In this document: one piece after another, positions 18,073-27,300 of the stretch
How the letters are laid out: every line of letters starts with the position of its first letter
Numbering within the stretch: the first letter of the stretch is position 1
From: Nitrincola lacisaponensis
GTDB taxonomy: Bacteria; Pseudomonadota; Gammaproteobacteria; Pseudomonadales; Balneatricaceae
DNA length: 64,000 bases
Assembly (NCBI RefSeq): GCF_000691225.1
Contig: NZ_JMSZ01000016.1
Span: 372,001 to 436,000, forward strand
Direction: 5' to 3'
The notes under the pieces: model-generated
Seen by the model: only the letters and a program-made list of their open reading frames with translations
What the model was told of the DNA's origin: nothing
Database searches by the model: none
Position numbers and translations under genes: made by a program

Positions 18073-20118
18073 ATGTCATCTTTATTGTCGTTGGGTGTGC
18101 AGGGCGTCAGGGCCAGTCAAGGTGGTTTGAACGTCACCGGTAATAACGTGGCCAACGTGAATACTCCGGGGTATACCCGACAGGTACCGCAGTTCCAGAG
18201 CCTGGAAGGTGGTGGCGTCAAACAGGAATATTCCCAGCGGATTGTTAACCAGTTTATTAATGCACGTATCTGGGCTGACAGCTCCCGTTTCGAAGCGGCG
18301 CGTGCGTTTGAACAGTTGTCCAACCAACTGGATAACACTCTGGCCAGTGAAAGCAGTAGCCTGGCGATTAAACTGGATGACTTTTTTGGCGCACTGCAAG
18401 CCGCCAATGATGATCCAACATCCATCACCAGTCGTGAACTGATGGTGGCTGAGAGTGAAGCGACTGTCAGACGTTTTCGGGATCTCTATGGTCGTATTGA
18501 TGAACAGAATCAGACAGTCAATACCCGGATTCGTGAATTGACGGAAGAGATCAATACGCAGGCAAAAAATATTGCCGCATTGAATGACCGTATTCGTATT
18601 GCCCAGGCGGGCGGAAAAGAGTCATTTGAGCTGCTGGATCAGCGTGATCAGGCCATTAAAGAGCTGTCTGAGTTGATCGATATTCAGGTAATTGAGCAGT
18701 CGAATGGCGAAAGCACTATCTTTATCGGTAACGGTCAGCCGCTGGTTGTGGGCCAGACATCCAATCAGTTGATTGCCACACCTGGTAAACTGGACCCATC
18801 CCAGTTGCAGGTAAATCTGCTCATTGCCGGGCGGCAAAATAACATCACCAACTATATAGGTGGCGGTGAGCTAGGCGGCATTCTGGAGTACCGCAAGGAT
18901 GTCCTGAACAGTGCGTTGGATGAGTTGGGGCGTCTGGCGCTGGTATTTGCGGACACCATGAACAGCCAGCATGCTCTGGGTATGGATCTTGACGGCAATA
19001 TGGGACAAAAGCTGTTCCGTGATATCAATGATCTGGTATTGATGAACTCACGCTTTCAGGCTGATTTTGCGCAGGGTAATGTCAGGATTACGGACACCAG
19101 CCTGTTGCAGGCGTCTGAGTATGAACTGGTGTTTACATCAGAAAGTGATTTTCGACTGACCCGATTGTCTGATGGCAAGACCTGGACACAAAACTCTTTT
19201 GAAGCCCAGGCTAGTGCCGGTGATGTCGATGGTGAGCAGCAGCTATGGTTTGATCCGGGATCGGGCGATCTGGTGTTGCAGATTGATGGTATGCGTATTA
19301 CGGCAGATAAAAATACGCCTTTCAGCATAAACGAACGTTTTTTGATGCAGCCTACCCGTACAGCAGCAGATGATATGCGTACGGACATCAGTAGTGGGCG
19401 CCAGCTGGCTCTGGCTTCACCCGTCAGCATTTCAGCAGATTCGGCCAACACTGGCACTGGCAGCGCGACCCTAAGTGTGACTGAAGTCGTAGCATCTGAA
19501 ATGAGCCCGCTGGAGGCTCTTAAAAATCTGCTGCCTGAGGCCGGTGCGCAGATAGAGTTGACGCGTAATGGTTCAGGCTATGATATAGCACTGTTTGACG
19601 CGAATGGTGACCCGGTCATTCCTTCAGAACTGACTGCCACCATCGATCCTTCCAATCCCAAACAGTTAATTGTCCGGAATACTGATGCAGGCTTGCCGGG
19701 CGAGATTCGGGTTGATATCAATGGGGTACCCCAGGATGGTGATCAGTTTAGAATCGGATATAACTTTGAAGTCGATAGTGTCACTGGTGCGATTACGAAT
19801 ATTGGTGTTTCAGATAACCGTAATGGATTGCTGATGGCTGATTTGACCAAGCAGAAAACTTCTCTTGAGGGTACCTACCAGGACACCTATGGTCGATTGG
19901 TAGAGCGCGTGGGCATTACAACCAAAATTGCGCAGATGGACACCAAAGCCTCTCAGGCGGTATTGCAAAACTCGATCAATCAGCGCGAAGAAATCAGTGG
20001 GGTGAATCAGGATGAAGAAATGGTGCGGCTGATTCAGTTTCAGCAGGCTTACCAGGCGGCCACCCAGTTGATTACAGCCTCACAGCGTACCTTTGATGCG
20101 CTGATTAATGCCGTATAA
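18073..20118 (+). CDS. flgK: Flagellar hook-filament junction protein FlgK (HAP1)
   Basis: A 681-residue hook-associated protein, close in length to the pseudomonad FlgK. The N-terminal axial motif is GNNVANVNTPGYTRQ; the C-terminus reads GVNQDEEMVRLIQFQQAYQAA, typical of FlgK. The middle part is Thr/Ser/Gly-rich surface domain. FlgK and FlgL join the hook to the filament and are escorted by FlgN. flgL follows after 12 bases, both under the sigma-28 promoter at 18000. Confidence 0.96.
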   Translation: MSSLLSLGVQGVRASQGGLNVTGNNVANVNTPGYTRQVPQFQSLEGGGVKQEYSQRIVNQFINARIWADSSRFEAARAFEQLSNQLDNTLASESSSLAIKLDDFFGALQAANDDPTSITSRELMVAESEATVRRFRDLYGRIDEQNQTVNTRIRELTEEINTQAKNIAALNDRIRIAQAGGKESFELLDQRDQAIKELSELIDIQVIEQSNGESTIFIGNGQPLVVGQTSNQLIATPGKLDPSQLQVNLLIAGRQNNITNYIGGGELGGILEYRKDVLNSALDELGRLALVFADTMNSQHALGMDLDGNMGQKLFRDINDLVLMNSRFQADFAQGNVRITDTSLLQASEYELVFTSESDFRLTRLSDGKTWTQNSFEAQASAGDVDGEQQLWFDPGSGDLVLQIDGMRITADKNTPFSINERFLMQPTRTAADDMRTDISSGRQLALASPVSISADSANTGTGSATLSVTEVVASEMSPLEALKNLLPEAGAQIELTRNGSGYDIALFDANGDPVIPSELTATIDPSNPKQLIVRNTDAGLPGEIRVDINGVPQDGDQFRIGYNFEVDSVTGAITNIGVSDNRNGLLMADLTKQKTSLEGTYQDTYGRLVERVGITTKIAQMDTKASQAVLQNSINQREEISGVNQDEEMVRLIQFQQAYQAATQLITASQRTFDALINAV

Positions 20119-20130
20119 CGGAGGTAGACA

Positions 20131-21030
20131 ATGAGACTCTCCACACAGCAGTTTTTTATTCAGAACCTTGTCAATGTTCAGCAGAGCAATGCCAATGTAT
20201 TCAAATATCAGCAGCAGATGTCCACGGGTAAAAAGCTTTCCAAGCCATCTGATGACCCGCTGGCGGCGACGCAAATCAACAAGTTTGAGCGTCTGATTGC
20301 CCGTAATGAAGTGTTCAGTCGCAATGTGGATGTCGCTGAACGGCGTTTGAAGCTGGAAGAGTCGACATTGACGCTGGTGATTGATACAACCTTGCGTATT
20401 AAGGATTTGAGCATTCAGGCGAATAATGGCGGTATGTCCGATGCTGACCTGAAAATCATTGGAGCAGAGCTGGAGCAGTTGCTGGGACAGCTATCTGGTG
20501 CAGTGAATACACAGGATGCCCAGGGTGAATACCTGTTCTCCGGATTTAAAGGCCAGACACAACCCTATCAGCTCGATACGGCAGGGAACTATGTGTATCG
20601 TGGCGATGAAGGGCAGCGATTTTTGAATGTCGGTGAAAATACGACTATTGCCTCAACTGATGCTGGCGCGGGCATTTTTGGTACAGGAGAAGAGAATCTG
20701 CTCAATACAGTTAAGCGGATGGCTGATGCACTTAACGCAGATCCGCCAAATTTGCAGGACTTTAACGCAGAGCGGGCTGATCTTGATCGTTTCTTTGAGC
20801 AGAGCATTACAACCCGGTCACAGATAGGTGCCCGCTTAAAAGTGTTAGAAGATCAGCGCGAGCAACTGGCAGATATCAAGCTGTTTACCCAGAATACTTT
20901 ATCCAGCTTTCAGGACACGGACTATTACGAAGCCGCCAGTAAGCTGGCGCTGGAGCAAAACGCACTGGAAGCAACTTATCTGACATTCAGCAAGATACAG
21001 CAGCTGAGCCTGTTTAACTATCTGCGTTGA
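20131..21030 (+). CDS. flgL: Flagellar hook-filament junction protein FlgL (HAP3)
   Basis: A 299-residue flagellin-like protein with the N-terminal MRLSTQQFFIQNLVNVQQ helix, the QQMSTGKKLSKPSDDPLAATQ motif and a C-terminal coiled-coil helix ending in SLFNYLR. FlgL sits between FlgK and the filament. A GGAGG ribosome binding site precedes the start. A short helical gene starts seven bases after its stop. Confidence 0.95.
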   Translation: MRLSTQQFFIQNLVNVQQSNANVFKYQQQMSTGKKLSKPSDDPLAATQINKFERLIARNEVFSRNVDVAERRLKLEESTLTLVIDTTLRIKDLSIQANNGGMSDADLKIIGAELEQLLGQLSGAVNTQDAQGEYLFSGFKGQTQPYQLDTAGNYVYRGDEGQRFLNVGENTTIASTDAGAGIFGTGEENLLNTVKRMADALNADPPNLQDFNAERADLDRFFEQSITTRSQIGARLKVLEDQREQLADIKLFTQNTLSSFQDTDYYEAASKLALEQNALEATYLTFSKIQQLSLFNYLR

Positions 21031-21037
21031 GGTTTGC

Positions 21038-21337
21038 ATGAAGCAGGAGCAACTGGATCGTTTACAGGCGATACAGGACGAGCAGTTTGAAGCATTATCT
21101 TTAAAGCAGATGGATCATCTGCAGGCGCTGGAAACGGAGAAAACCCGGTTGCTGCATGGATTAGGTGATCTCAAAGGGCTAACACCAGAGCAGCAGCAAC
21201 AGTTGAAGGTTTGTTTAGACCGGCAGACTGAGCTGGAGCGTGTCTGTACGGAAATCCGTGATGCTCTCGGAGACCAGATGAAACAGGAAATGCACCGACA
21301 AAAAGCAGTTCAGGCTTATAAGGATAGCGGATACTAG
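21038..21337 (+). CDS. Small charged helical protein downstream of flgL, function unknown
   Basis: I do not recognise a named family. The 99 residues are almost entirely helix-forming and rich in Gln, Glu, Leu and Lys, with heptad-like spacing (LQALETEKTRLLHGL, LDRQTELERVCTEI). GAGG lies six bases before the ATG, and the gene follows flgL by seven bases, so it belongs to the flgKL transcript. Size, charge and position fit a flagellar export chaperone of the FlgN/FliT kind, but that is inference from context. No signal peptide is present. Confidence 0.7.
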   Translation: MKQEQLDRLQAIQDEQFEALSLKQMDHLQALETEKTRLLHGLGDLKGLTPEQQQQLKVCLDRQTELERVCTEIRDALGDQMKQEMHRQKAVQAYKDSGY

Positions 21338-21378
21338 ATTGATACTGGCAGATAGCGGCAAGTTGACTGTACTTTTGC

Positions 21379-21405
21379 TAAAGTTATTCAGAAGACCGCC
21401 GATAT
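21379..21405 (+). promoter_or_regulatory. Sigma-28 promoter of flaG-fliD
   Basis: TAAAGTTA-N11-GCCGATAT, a near-perfect match in both boxes and spacer, 91 bases upstream of flaG. It gives the cap genes the same timing as flagellin. Confidence 0.9.
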
Positions 21406-21496
21406 ATCGGGATAGAATCTAATTATTATTCGCCGGAGCCCGTATACTCGTATCCCGAATACCTGTATAGCAGCCCCGAGACAGAGGGAGTCTACC

Positions 21497-21913
21497 ATGT
21501 CTATTGATACCAGTATCAACACCGGGGGCCTGGATCGTTCCGCCAGCCAAGGGCAGCCAGCCGATATAGGGCTGCGCAATCAACGTCAGGCTGGACAGGT
21601 CGAAGCCCGTGCCATAGAGGCCACGCAGCGTACCGCTGAACCCAAGCGTATGGATCCTGAGCGTGAAGCACAGGCAATTCAGGAAGCAGCAGATCAACTG
21701 GGTGAGTTTCTCAGTGTGATCAACAGCGATCTTAATATTACCGTTGACCGCGATGTAAATAAAACTGTCGTGAAAGTGATTAATCGGAGCAGCGATGAAG
21801 TGATTCGTCAGATCCCTTCTGAAGAAGTGTTATCCCTGATGCGCCGGATGAGTGAAATCGCTAATCAGGCCAGTGGCGGTACATCAGGGATGCTGTTATC
21901 GGATCAGGCGTGA
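21497..21913 (+). CDS. flaG: Flagellar protein FlaG
   Basis: A 138-residue protein with a polar, disordered N-terminal half and the conserved FlaG domain from about residue 65: LGEFLSVINSDLNITVDRD, KTVVKVINRSSDEVIRQIP and EEVLSLMRRM. FlaG is found next to fliD in many polar flagellates, and its loss lengthens filaments in some species, though its mechanism is unclear. GAGGGAG precedes the start. fliD follows after 32 bases. Confidence 0.93.
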   Translation: MSIDTSINTGGLDRSASQGQPADIGLRNQRQAGQVEARAIEATQRTAEPKRMDPEREAQAIQEAADQLGEFLSVINSDLNITVDRDVNKTVVKVINRSSDEVIRQIPSEEVLSLMRRMSEIANQASGGTSGMLLSDQA

Positions 21914-21945
21914 TCCTGTTATCGTTCCATTAACGGAGGTTTACA

Positions 21946-23328
21946 ATGTCAGCTATATCATTTTCAGGTGTCGGTTCAGGTATCGATACTAAAACTATTG
22001 TAAACGCTCTGGTGGCGGCTGAAATCGATCCTCAGCGTGCTCAGTTATCGAGCCGTAAAACTACGCTGGATGCACAGTTATCGAGTTTTGGTCGCTTGAA
22101 AAGTGCCTTGAGTGAGTTTCAGACAACGCTGAATAACCTGAAAACCCCGGATAAGTTTCAGGTACGCTCAACAACGGTAGGTAATGAAGAGCGCTTCACT
22201 GCAACCGCCAGGTCGAATGCGCAGCCGGGTGATTATCAGGTGTCCGTTGAGCAGTTGGCTAAATCCCAGCGCCTGATGACGGCTGATAACGCCTTTGCCA
22301 GCAGCAGTACGGTTGTGGGTAGCGGTACGCTGACAATCAGCACGGGTGGTGCCTATGATCCGGATCTGGGGAATGGTTTTACTGTTAATATAGATCCATC
22401 GAAAGCCACTCTGGATGATATTCGTCGTGCCATCAATAATGCACCTGGTAATGACGCAGTCACTGCGAGTATTGTTAATGTTGATGATGGCAATGGAGGT
22501 ACCCAGGCACGGTTGATACTGACAGCCAAAGAGACGGGTGTTGCAAATGCATTAACAGTGGCGGTTACAGAAGGCACTGAGCCGGGTTTGTCAGCCTTGG
22601 CATCTGCCAATCTGGTTGAGTCACGTGCAGCAGAAGATGCCATCATTCGTGTGAATGGCCTGTCAGCAACGCGTTCTACAAATCAGATTACCGATGTTAT
22701 CCAAGGTGTTACGCTCAATCTCAAGAGTGAAGAGCCTGGAGCTGAAATCGATCTTCGTATCGGTACTGACAATTCGGCGATTGAAAAAAATGTACAGAGT
22801 TTTGTCGATGCCTATAACAAGCTTCAGAATGTACTGAAAGACATTGCGGGTAAAGATAGTAGTGGTTTAAGGGGTGACTCAACGGTTCGTAACTTGAGCT
22901 CGCAGCTACGCTCCCTTACCTCTGGTGAAGTTGATGGAGCTGATCCCCAGGCCAGAATTCTGGCGCAGATTGGTGTTACGATAGATAAAGATGGCAAAAT
23001 GAGTTTGAATAAATCCACTCTGAATGAACGTCTGGATGATGACTTCAATAGTGTGGCTAATCTGTTTACCAGTGAGCAGGGTATTGCCAAGCGCCTGGAT
23101 GCGTTTGTTAAACCCTATACTCAGGCGGGTGGTTTGCTGGATAACCGTACGGAGGGTGTAAACTCTCGTTTGCGTATGCTGAATGATCAGCAAGATCGCT
23201 TGGATATTCGGGAAGAAAATCTGTTTAACCGTTTGTCTCGTCAGTTCAATGCAATGGACAGTATGGTTGCACAGATCAACAGTAATGGAGCATTCTTGTC
23301 AGCGCAATTGGCGAGTATGCAATGGTAA
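21946..23328 (+). CDS. fliD: Filament cap protein FliD (HAP2)
   Basis: A 460-residue cap protein. The N-terminus has the FliD signature FSGVGSGIDTKTIVNALVAAE; the C-terminus ends with a coiled coil (QQDRLDIREENLFNRLSRQF) and FNAMDSMVAQINSNGAFLSAQLASM. FliD sits at the filament tip and folds exported flagellin into place. AACGGAGG precedes the ATG. A terminator hairpin follows the stop by about 18 bases. Confidence 0.96.
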   Translation: MSAISFSGVGSGIDTKTIVNALVAAEIDPQRAQLSSRKTTLDAQLSSFGRLKSALSEFQTTLNNLKTPDKFQVRSTTVGNEERFTATARSNAQPGDYQVSVEQLAKSQRLMTADNAFASSSTVVGSGTLTISTGGAYDPDLGNGFTVNIDPSKATLDDIRRAINNAPGNDAVTASIVNVDDGNGGTQARLILTAKETGVANALTVAVTEGTEPGLSALASANLVESRAAEDAIIRVNGLSATRSTNQITDVIQGVTLNLKSEEPGAEIDLRIGTDNSAIEKNVQSFVDAYNKLQNVLKDIAGKDSSGLRGDSTVRNLSSQLRSLTSGEVDGADPQARILAQIGVTIDKDGKMSLNKSTLNERLDDDFNSVANLFTSEQGIAKRLDAFVKPYTQAGGLLDNRTEGVNSRLRMLNDQQDRLDIREENLFNRLSRQFNAMDSMVAQINSNGAFLSAQLASMQW

Positions 23329-23345
23329 TTGGGTTGTATTAAAGA

Positions 23346-23371
23346 AAAAGGAGACCTGAGGGTCTCCTTTT
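23346..23371 (+). terminator. Rho-independent terminator after fliD
   Basis: AAAAGGAGACC-TGAG-GGTCTCCTTTT, a stem extended by A-T pairs. It separates flaG-fliD from fliS, whose own promoter I could not identify. Confidence 0.85.
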
Positions 23372-23425
23372 GTCATTTGATGCGGTATTAACGAGATAGT
23401 AGGCATCACTGCTAGAGAGTGACTC

Positions 23426-23839
23426 ATGAATAAAGGTATAGGGCAGTATAAGCAGATAGGTGTGGAAACAGCGTTGGTGAACGCAAGTCCACATCGGTTG
23501 ATACAGATGCTATATGAGGGAGCGCTGACACAGCTGGCCAATGCGAAGGGTGCCATTCAAAACGATCAAATTGAACTACTGTCTGTCAGTATCAAGAAAA
23601 CATCCAATATCTTGATTGGTCTGGAAGAGGGGCTTGATTTGGAAAAAGGAGGGGAGATTGCCTCAAATTTACAGGCACTCTATCGATTTTTACAAACAGA
23701 GTTAATCGCAGCCCAGTCGACACAAAGTGTAGAGAAAATTGATGCCATGATCAGTGTGTTGGTGGAACTGAAAAGTGCCTGGGACGCGATAGAACCTGGA
23801 AAAATCAGTGACGAAACAATCTCTTCTGATAAAACGTAA
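23426..23839 (+). CDS. fliS: Flagellin export chaperone FliS
   Basis: A 137-residue helical protein with the FliS hallmarks: YKQIGVETALVNASPHRLIQMLYEGAL near the N-terminus and the central LEEGLDLEKGGEIASNLQALYRFL. FliS binds the C-terminal helix of flagellin in the cytoplasm, preventing premature polymerisation. It lies between fliD and fliC. The start has AGAGAGTGA upstream. Whether it is read through from fliD or has its own promoter is not clear. Confidence 0.95.
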   Translation: MNKGIGQYKQIGVETALVNASPHRLIQMLYEGALTQLANAKGAIQNDQIELLSVSIKKTSNILIGLEEGLDLEKGGEIASNLQALYRFLQTELIAAQSTQSVEKIDAMISVLVELKSAWDAIEPGKISDETISSDKT

Positions 23840-23847
23840 AAAAATCC

Positions 23848-23874
23848 TCAAGTGATTGTCTGAGCCGCCGATAA
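23848..23874 (+). promoter_or_regulatory. Sigma-28 promoter of fliC
   Basis: TCAAGTGA-N11-GCCGATAA has a perfect -10 and exact spacing. It gives an untranslated leader of about 45 bases before the flagellin start codon at 23930. Confidence 0.92.
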
Positions 23875-23929
23875 CCTAATCACAAGAGACAATTTCTACG
23901 CCTAAAAGCGTAACTGAGGAGATAAGACC

Positions 23930-24751
23930 ATGTCTAATGTAGTCGCAACAAACCTGTTCTCATTGAACGCACAGCGTAACCTGGCAAACAACTCTATGGG
24001 CATGAACACCGCAATGGAGCGTCTGTCTTCCGGTTTGCGTGTAAATGGCGCCAAAGATGATGCTGCTGGTCTCGCTGTTGCAGAGCGTATGAATGCACAG
24101 GCTCGTGGTATGGGTGTAGCCATCCGTAATGCCAGTGATGCAATCTCAATGGTACAAACAGCAGAGGGTGCATTGCAGCAGGTTACAGATACTCTACAAC
24201 GTATGCGTGAGCTGGCTGTCCAGTCTGCGAACGGTACTTACGACGATGATGATCGTGCTCTGATCGAGACAGAGTTTGCATCACTGCAAGAAGAATTGAC
24301 TCGAATTGCCGATGTAACTCAATTTAATGGCCAGAAAATTCTGGATGGTACTACTACAACAGTAACCTTCCAGGTTGGTGCTAATACAGCAGCCAATATA
24401 GATACTATTGATGTCGAATTTACAAACGTCAAAACAACTGTGTCTGGTATGGGTAATATCAGTACAGCTGCTGGTGCAAATTCAGCAATCGCTAGTATCG
24501 ATGATGCACTGGATGAAATTGCTGAAGCAAGGTCTACCTTCGGTGCTGCACAAAACCGTTTTGAGGCAACCATTATCAACTTGCGTAATGCCCAAGAAAA
24601 CCAGATGGCTGCTAAAAGCCGAATTATGGATGCAGACTTTGCAGCAGAAACTGCAGCCTTAACCAAGGCGCAGGTGTTGCAGCAGTCAGGTATCGCGATT
24701 TTGGCGCAAGCAAACCAAGCTCCACAGGCTGTACTCGGCTTGCTACGTTAA
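23930..24751 (+). CDS. fliC: Flagellin FliC
   Basis: A short flagellin of 273 residues. The conserved ends are clear: NLFSLNAQRNLANNSMGM, RLSSGLRVNGAKDDAAGLA, the ELAVQSANGTYDDDDR stretch, and the C-terminal FAAETAALTKAQVLQQSGIA and QAPQAVLGLL. The variable centre is only about 60-70 residues and rich in Thr, Ser and Ala (around DGTTTTVTFQVGANTAANID and TTVSGMGNISTAAGANS), so surface domains are minimal. Those Ser/Thr are candidate sites for the sugars made by the adjacent operon. TGAGGAG precedes the ATG, fitting very high expression. Its terminator is shared with the convergent glycosyltransferase gene. Confidence 0.97.
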   Translation: MSNVVATNLFSLNAQRNLANNSMGMNTAMERLSSGLRVNGAKDDAAGLAVAERMNAQARGMGVAIRNASDAISMVQTAEGALQQVTDTLQRMRELAVQSANGTYDDDDRALIETEFASLQEELTRIADVTQFNGQKILDGTTTTVTFQVGANTAANIDTIDVEFTNVKTTVSGMGNISTAAGANSAIASIDDALDEIAEARSTFGAAQNRFEATIINLRNAQENQMAAKSRIMDADFAAETAALTKAQVLQQSGIAILAQANQAPQAVLGLLR

Positions 24752-24765
24752 GAAAATCCAAAATA

Positions 24766-24797
24766 AAAAAGCCTTGGTTGATCCAAGGCTTTTTTTT
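24766..24797. terminator. Bidirectional terminator between fliC and the OGT-like gene
   Basis: AAAAAGCCTTGG-TTGAT-CCAAGGCTTTTT is symmetric, with A-runs on one side and T-runs on the other, so it can stop transcription from either strand. The stop codon of the minus-strand gene lies at the edge of the T-run. Confidence 0.93.
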
Positions 24798-27226
24798 TAA
24801 GCTAGCTCAGGAAGTTCAAAGGATTGTTTAGCATTGATTGACGGATTGTCTTTAAAACGTGAATAAAGCATTTTTAAAGCCAGTTCATAATAAGCAGTAG
24901 GTTTATGACTGGTTTTATCAGTCGACCTGTTAAGAACGGTAGCTAAGTTCTGTAAGCAGGCGCTTCTGAAGTTTTCATCTTGAATATAGCGACTGGCTAT
25001 AGTAATAAATGATCTATCATCATGTGCAATTAGTGAGTCGAGGTTTGCGCAGGTTAGGTGCAGCGCTGAGATTTGAGCGGCTTGACTTATTCCACGGTAT
25101 GCTATGATAGGGGTACCTGACTCTAATGCCATCTTAGCAGAACTATGATTTCCATAGGGAAAAGTATCAAGGAGGAGATCTGCAAAGTGTAGCCTTTGTT
25201 TGTGCTTATCAAAATCTAGTTTTTCAGCAAAAATAATTCTTTCCCGATCTATTCCATTAGCTTCTGCTTCGTCCAGTATTTTTGTGCGCCTTTGCTCATC
25301 TGCTGCGTAGATCCATAAAATTGTATCTTTGTTTTCATGAAGCAGAGAACACCATATTTTAAAAATATGCCTGGTTATTTTGTGAGGTTCATTGAAAGAG
25401 GCTAGTACGAACTTATTGTCCGGAAGGTTAAAGTCCGATCTTGTTAGGTTGTCTGAAAGATTACACTTGTTAAATGCTGTTTCAATAATATGAGGCTGTA
25501 TTATTAGAGATTCAGCATAATAGGGAATCGTTTCTTCAGATAAGTAAAATTTGTTTACTAACATGTAGTCATATACATCAGGTGCTCCAGATGTTGATGG
25601 GAAGCCTGTGTGATGCATTTGTATGGGAGCTGGCCGATAACTCATTATGTTGCTTCTGCTTGCGGATGTATACAGGGTCAAGTCTATAAGGATGTCAATT
25701 TCATTGTTTGTAATTAATATGGCAGCATCACGATCATTGATTTTAGAAATGTCATGAAAGTTTGATTGCTCTTTTATGTTTTTATAGTAATCGGATCCGT
25801 CGTCTGGACGATATGAGAATACAAAAGGTTCAAAATATTCTCTATCGAGGCTGCTGAGTATAGGTAAGAATATATGTGATACAATATGTTCACCTATGTC
25901 TCCGGAAAGATAGCCTACACGAATTTTTTTATGATTTTTATACAGATTAAATCTCTCAGTAAGAGTGAAGTCTTTTTTTCTAAGAATCGACTTGGAAGTC
26001 AATTTAGCTACTTCAACGTGCTTCTTGAAGTCGTCAGTCATGGATAATATAAAAAATGCGGCCACTATAGTATCTAAGCTGCTGACCTTGTCTATCGCCG
26101 ACAGTGTTATAGATAGCTCAGCATCAATATAGTCCCATTCATTTAAAAAGCATGCGCATAGTAAATTGTAGAATCGCTTTTGAATATCATTCATATATTC
26201 GGGATGAAGGCTAAATAGCCTGTTGAAACTCTTGTGTGCTGCTAGAAACTGCTTCGAATCAAAGCTGAGTAAAGAAAGGTTTAAAAGAGTTTCAGGGTTT
26301 TTGTCGTTAATCTCATGTGATTTTGAAAGCAGCTTAAAAGCTTCTTCATAATGACGAGTTAAATGAAGTCTTTTCGCTTTTAAGTTTATAATGCCCGTAT
26401 CTGGTTTGTTTTTTGAAATTATCTTGTCTATAAGATTATCAAACAAATATAGCTTGCTGATTTTGTTTGAAGCTAACAATAGATGATCAAGGGTAAATTT
26501 TTGAACTTTAAGAGTGCAGGCTTCTACTGATGCTTTGAAAGCATTCAGCGCTTCGTCTGCGATAATTAAGGTTCTGGAAAGTAGAGCCCAGAATCTGAAT
26601 TCTGTAGGTATTATTTCAATTGCACATAAAAGATTGTTTATTGCTATGTTCTTATCGTTTTTCTGTAGAGCATCAAAGGCAATGGCGTAGTGGTAATATG
26701 CAATTTCTCCTAAATCATTGCTGGTTGGCTTTTTCTCAATTAGTGATTTTAATCGTTCTGGACTTTCAGTTGTTAGGCATCTGTTTGCATATGCATTATT
26801 CGATGCATATGGTGTTTTTAAGTTTATTATTCCTGGATGTCTTTTGGTTTTCTTTAATGCATCGTTAATTTTATTATCAGATGCTTTTTTTGCTCCCATC
26901 CTTTCAAGTGTTATGATGGTAAATGCCCATGCTGCTATATTAGATGGATCGATTTTAAGAGATAATTCAAATATCGTAAGTGCTTCTTTAAATTTTCCTG
27001 AGCGCAATAGATATTTCCCAAAACATATAACGGTTTCTATCTTGAGATTGTCTTTTTTAGATATTTTTATTATTTCAAGTGGTATATCATTGAATTGACT
27101 GTTTTCATATAGATCAATTATTTTTGGAACTGAAATATCCTTTGGTATTTTGTTGTAAACTTTTATTGTTTCCTCAAGTATTTTGTCATGCTCTTGGTTG
27201 TTTTCTGTGCTGCTAGGCGAGGGCAT
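24797..27226 (-). CDS. TPR protein with O-GlcNAc-transferase-type (GT41) domain, probable flagellin glycosyltransferase
   Basis: An 809-residue protein. Residues about 30-400 are tetratricopeptide-like helical repeats. From about residue 432 a GT41/SPINDLY catalytic region follows: RVGYLSGDIGEHIVSHIFLP, IDLTLYTSASRSN, SYRPAPIQMHHTGFPSTSG, and LLLDTFPYGNHSSAKMALES. These correspond to the UDP-sugar binding and active-site blocks of OGT, which attaches sugar to Ser/Thr. In bacteria such proteins often modify flagellin. It lies tail-to-tail with fliC, is the last gene of the sugar operon, and is AT-rich compared with the flagellar genes. Target and sugar are inferred. Confidence 0.85.
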   Translation of the reverse strand: MPSPSSTENNQEHDKILEETIKVYNKIPKDISVPKIIDLYENSQFNDIPLEIIKISKKDNLKIETVICFGKYLLRSGKFKEALTIFELSLKIDPSNIAAWAFTIITLERMGAKKASDNKINDALKKTKRHPGIINLKTPYASNNAYANRCLTTESPERLKSLIEKKPTSNDLGEIAYYHYAIAFDALQKNDKNIAINNLLCAIEIIPTEFRFWALLSRTLIIADEALNAFKASVEACTLKVQKFTLDHLLLASNKISKLYLFDNLIDKIISKNKPDTGIINLKAKRLHLTRHYEEAFKLLSKSHEINDKNPETLLNLSLLSFDSKQFLAAHKSFNRLFSLHPEYMNDIQKRFYNLLCACFLNEWDYIDAELSITLSAIDKVSSLDTIVAAFFILSMTDDFKKHVEVAKLTSKSILRKKDFTLTERFNLYKNHKKIRVGYLSGDIGEHIVSHIFLPILSSLDREYFEPFVFSYRPDDGSDYYKNIKEQSNFHDISKINDRDAAILITNNEIDILIDLTLYTSASRSNIMSYRPAPIQMHHTGFPSTSGAPDVYDYMLVNKFYLSEETIPYYAESLIIQPHIIETAFNKCNLSDNLTRSDFNLPDNKFVLASFNEPHKITRHIFKIWCSLLHENKDTILWIYAADEQRRTKILDEAEANGIDRERIIFAEKLDFDKHKQRLHFADLLLDTFPYGNHSSAKMALESGTPIIAYRGISQAAQISALHLTCANLDSLIAHDDRSFITIASRYIQDENFRSACLQNLATVLNRSTDKTSHKPTAYYELALKMLYSRFKDNPSINAKQSFELPELA

Positions 27227-27300
27227 GAGATAGCTCCATTGTGTTTTTGCTTCTGTATTTATGTAAATTGATTCGACAGCGGACTTTTAGTTACGATTTT

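Noticed and set aside
23372-23425. Sigma-28 or sigma-54 promoter before fliS
   Set aside because: No pair of boxes with acceptable spacing was found; expression may come from partial read-through of the fliD terminator.
24319-24666. Minus-strand frame of 115 codons opposite fliC
   Set aside because: Shadow of the highly biased flagellin gene; no start signals.
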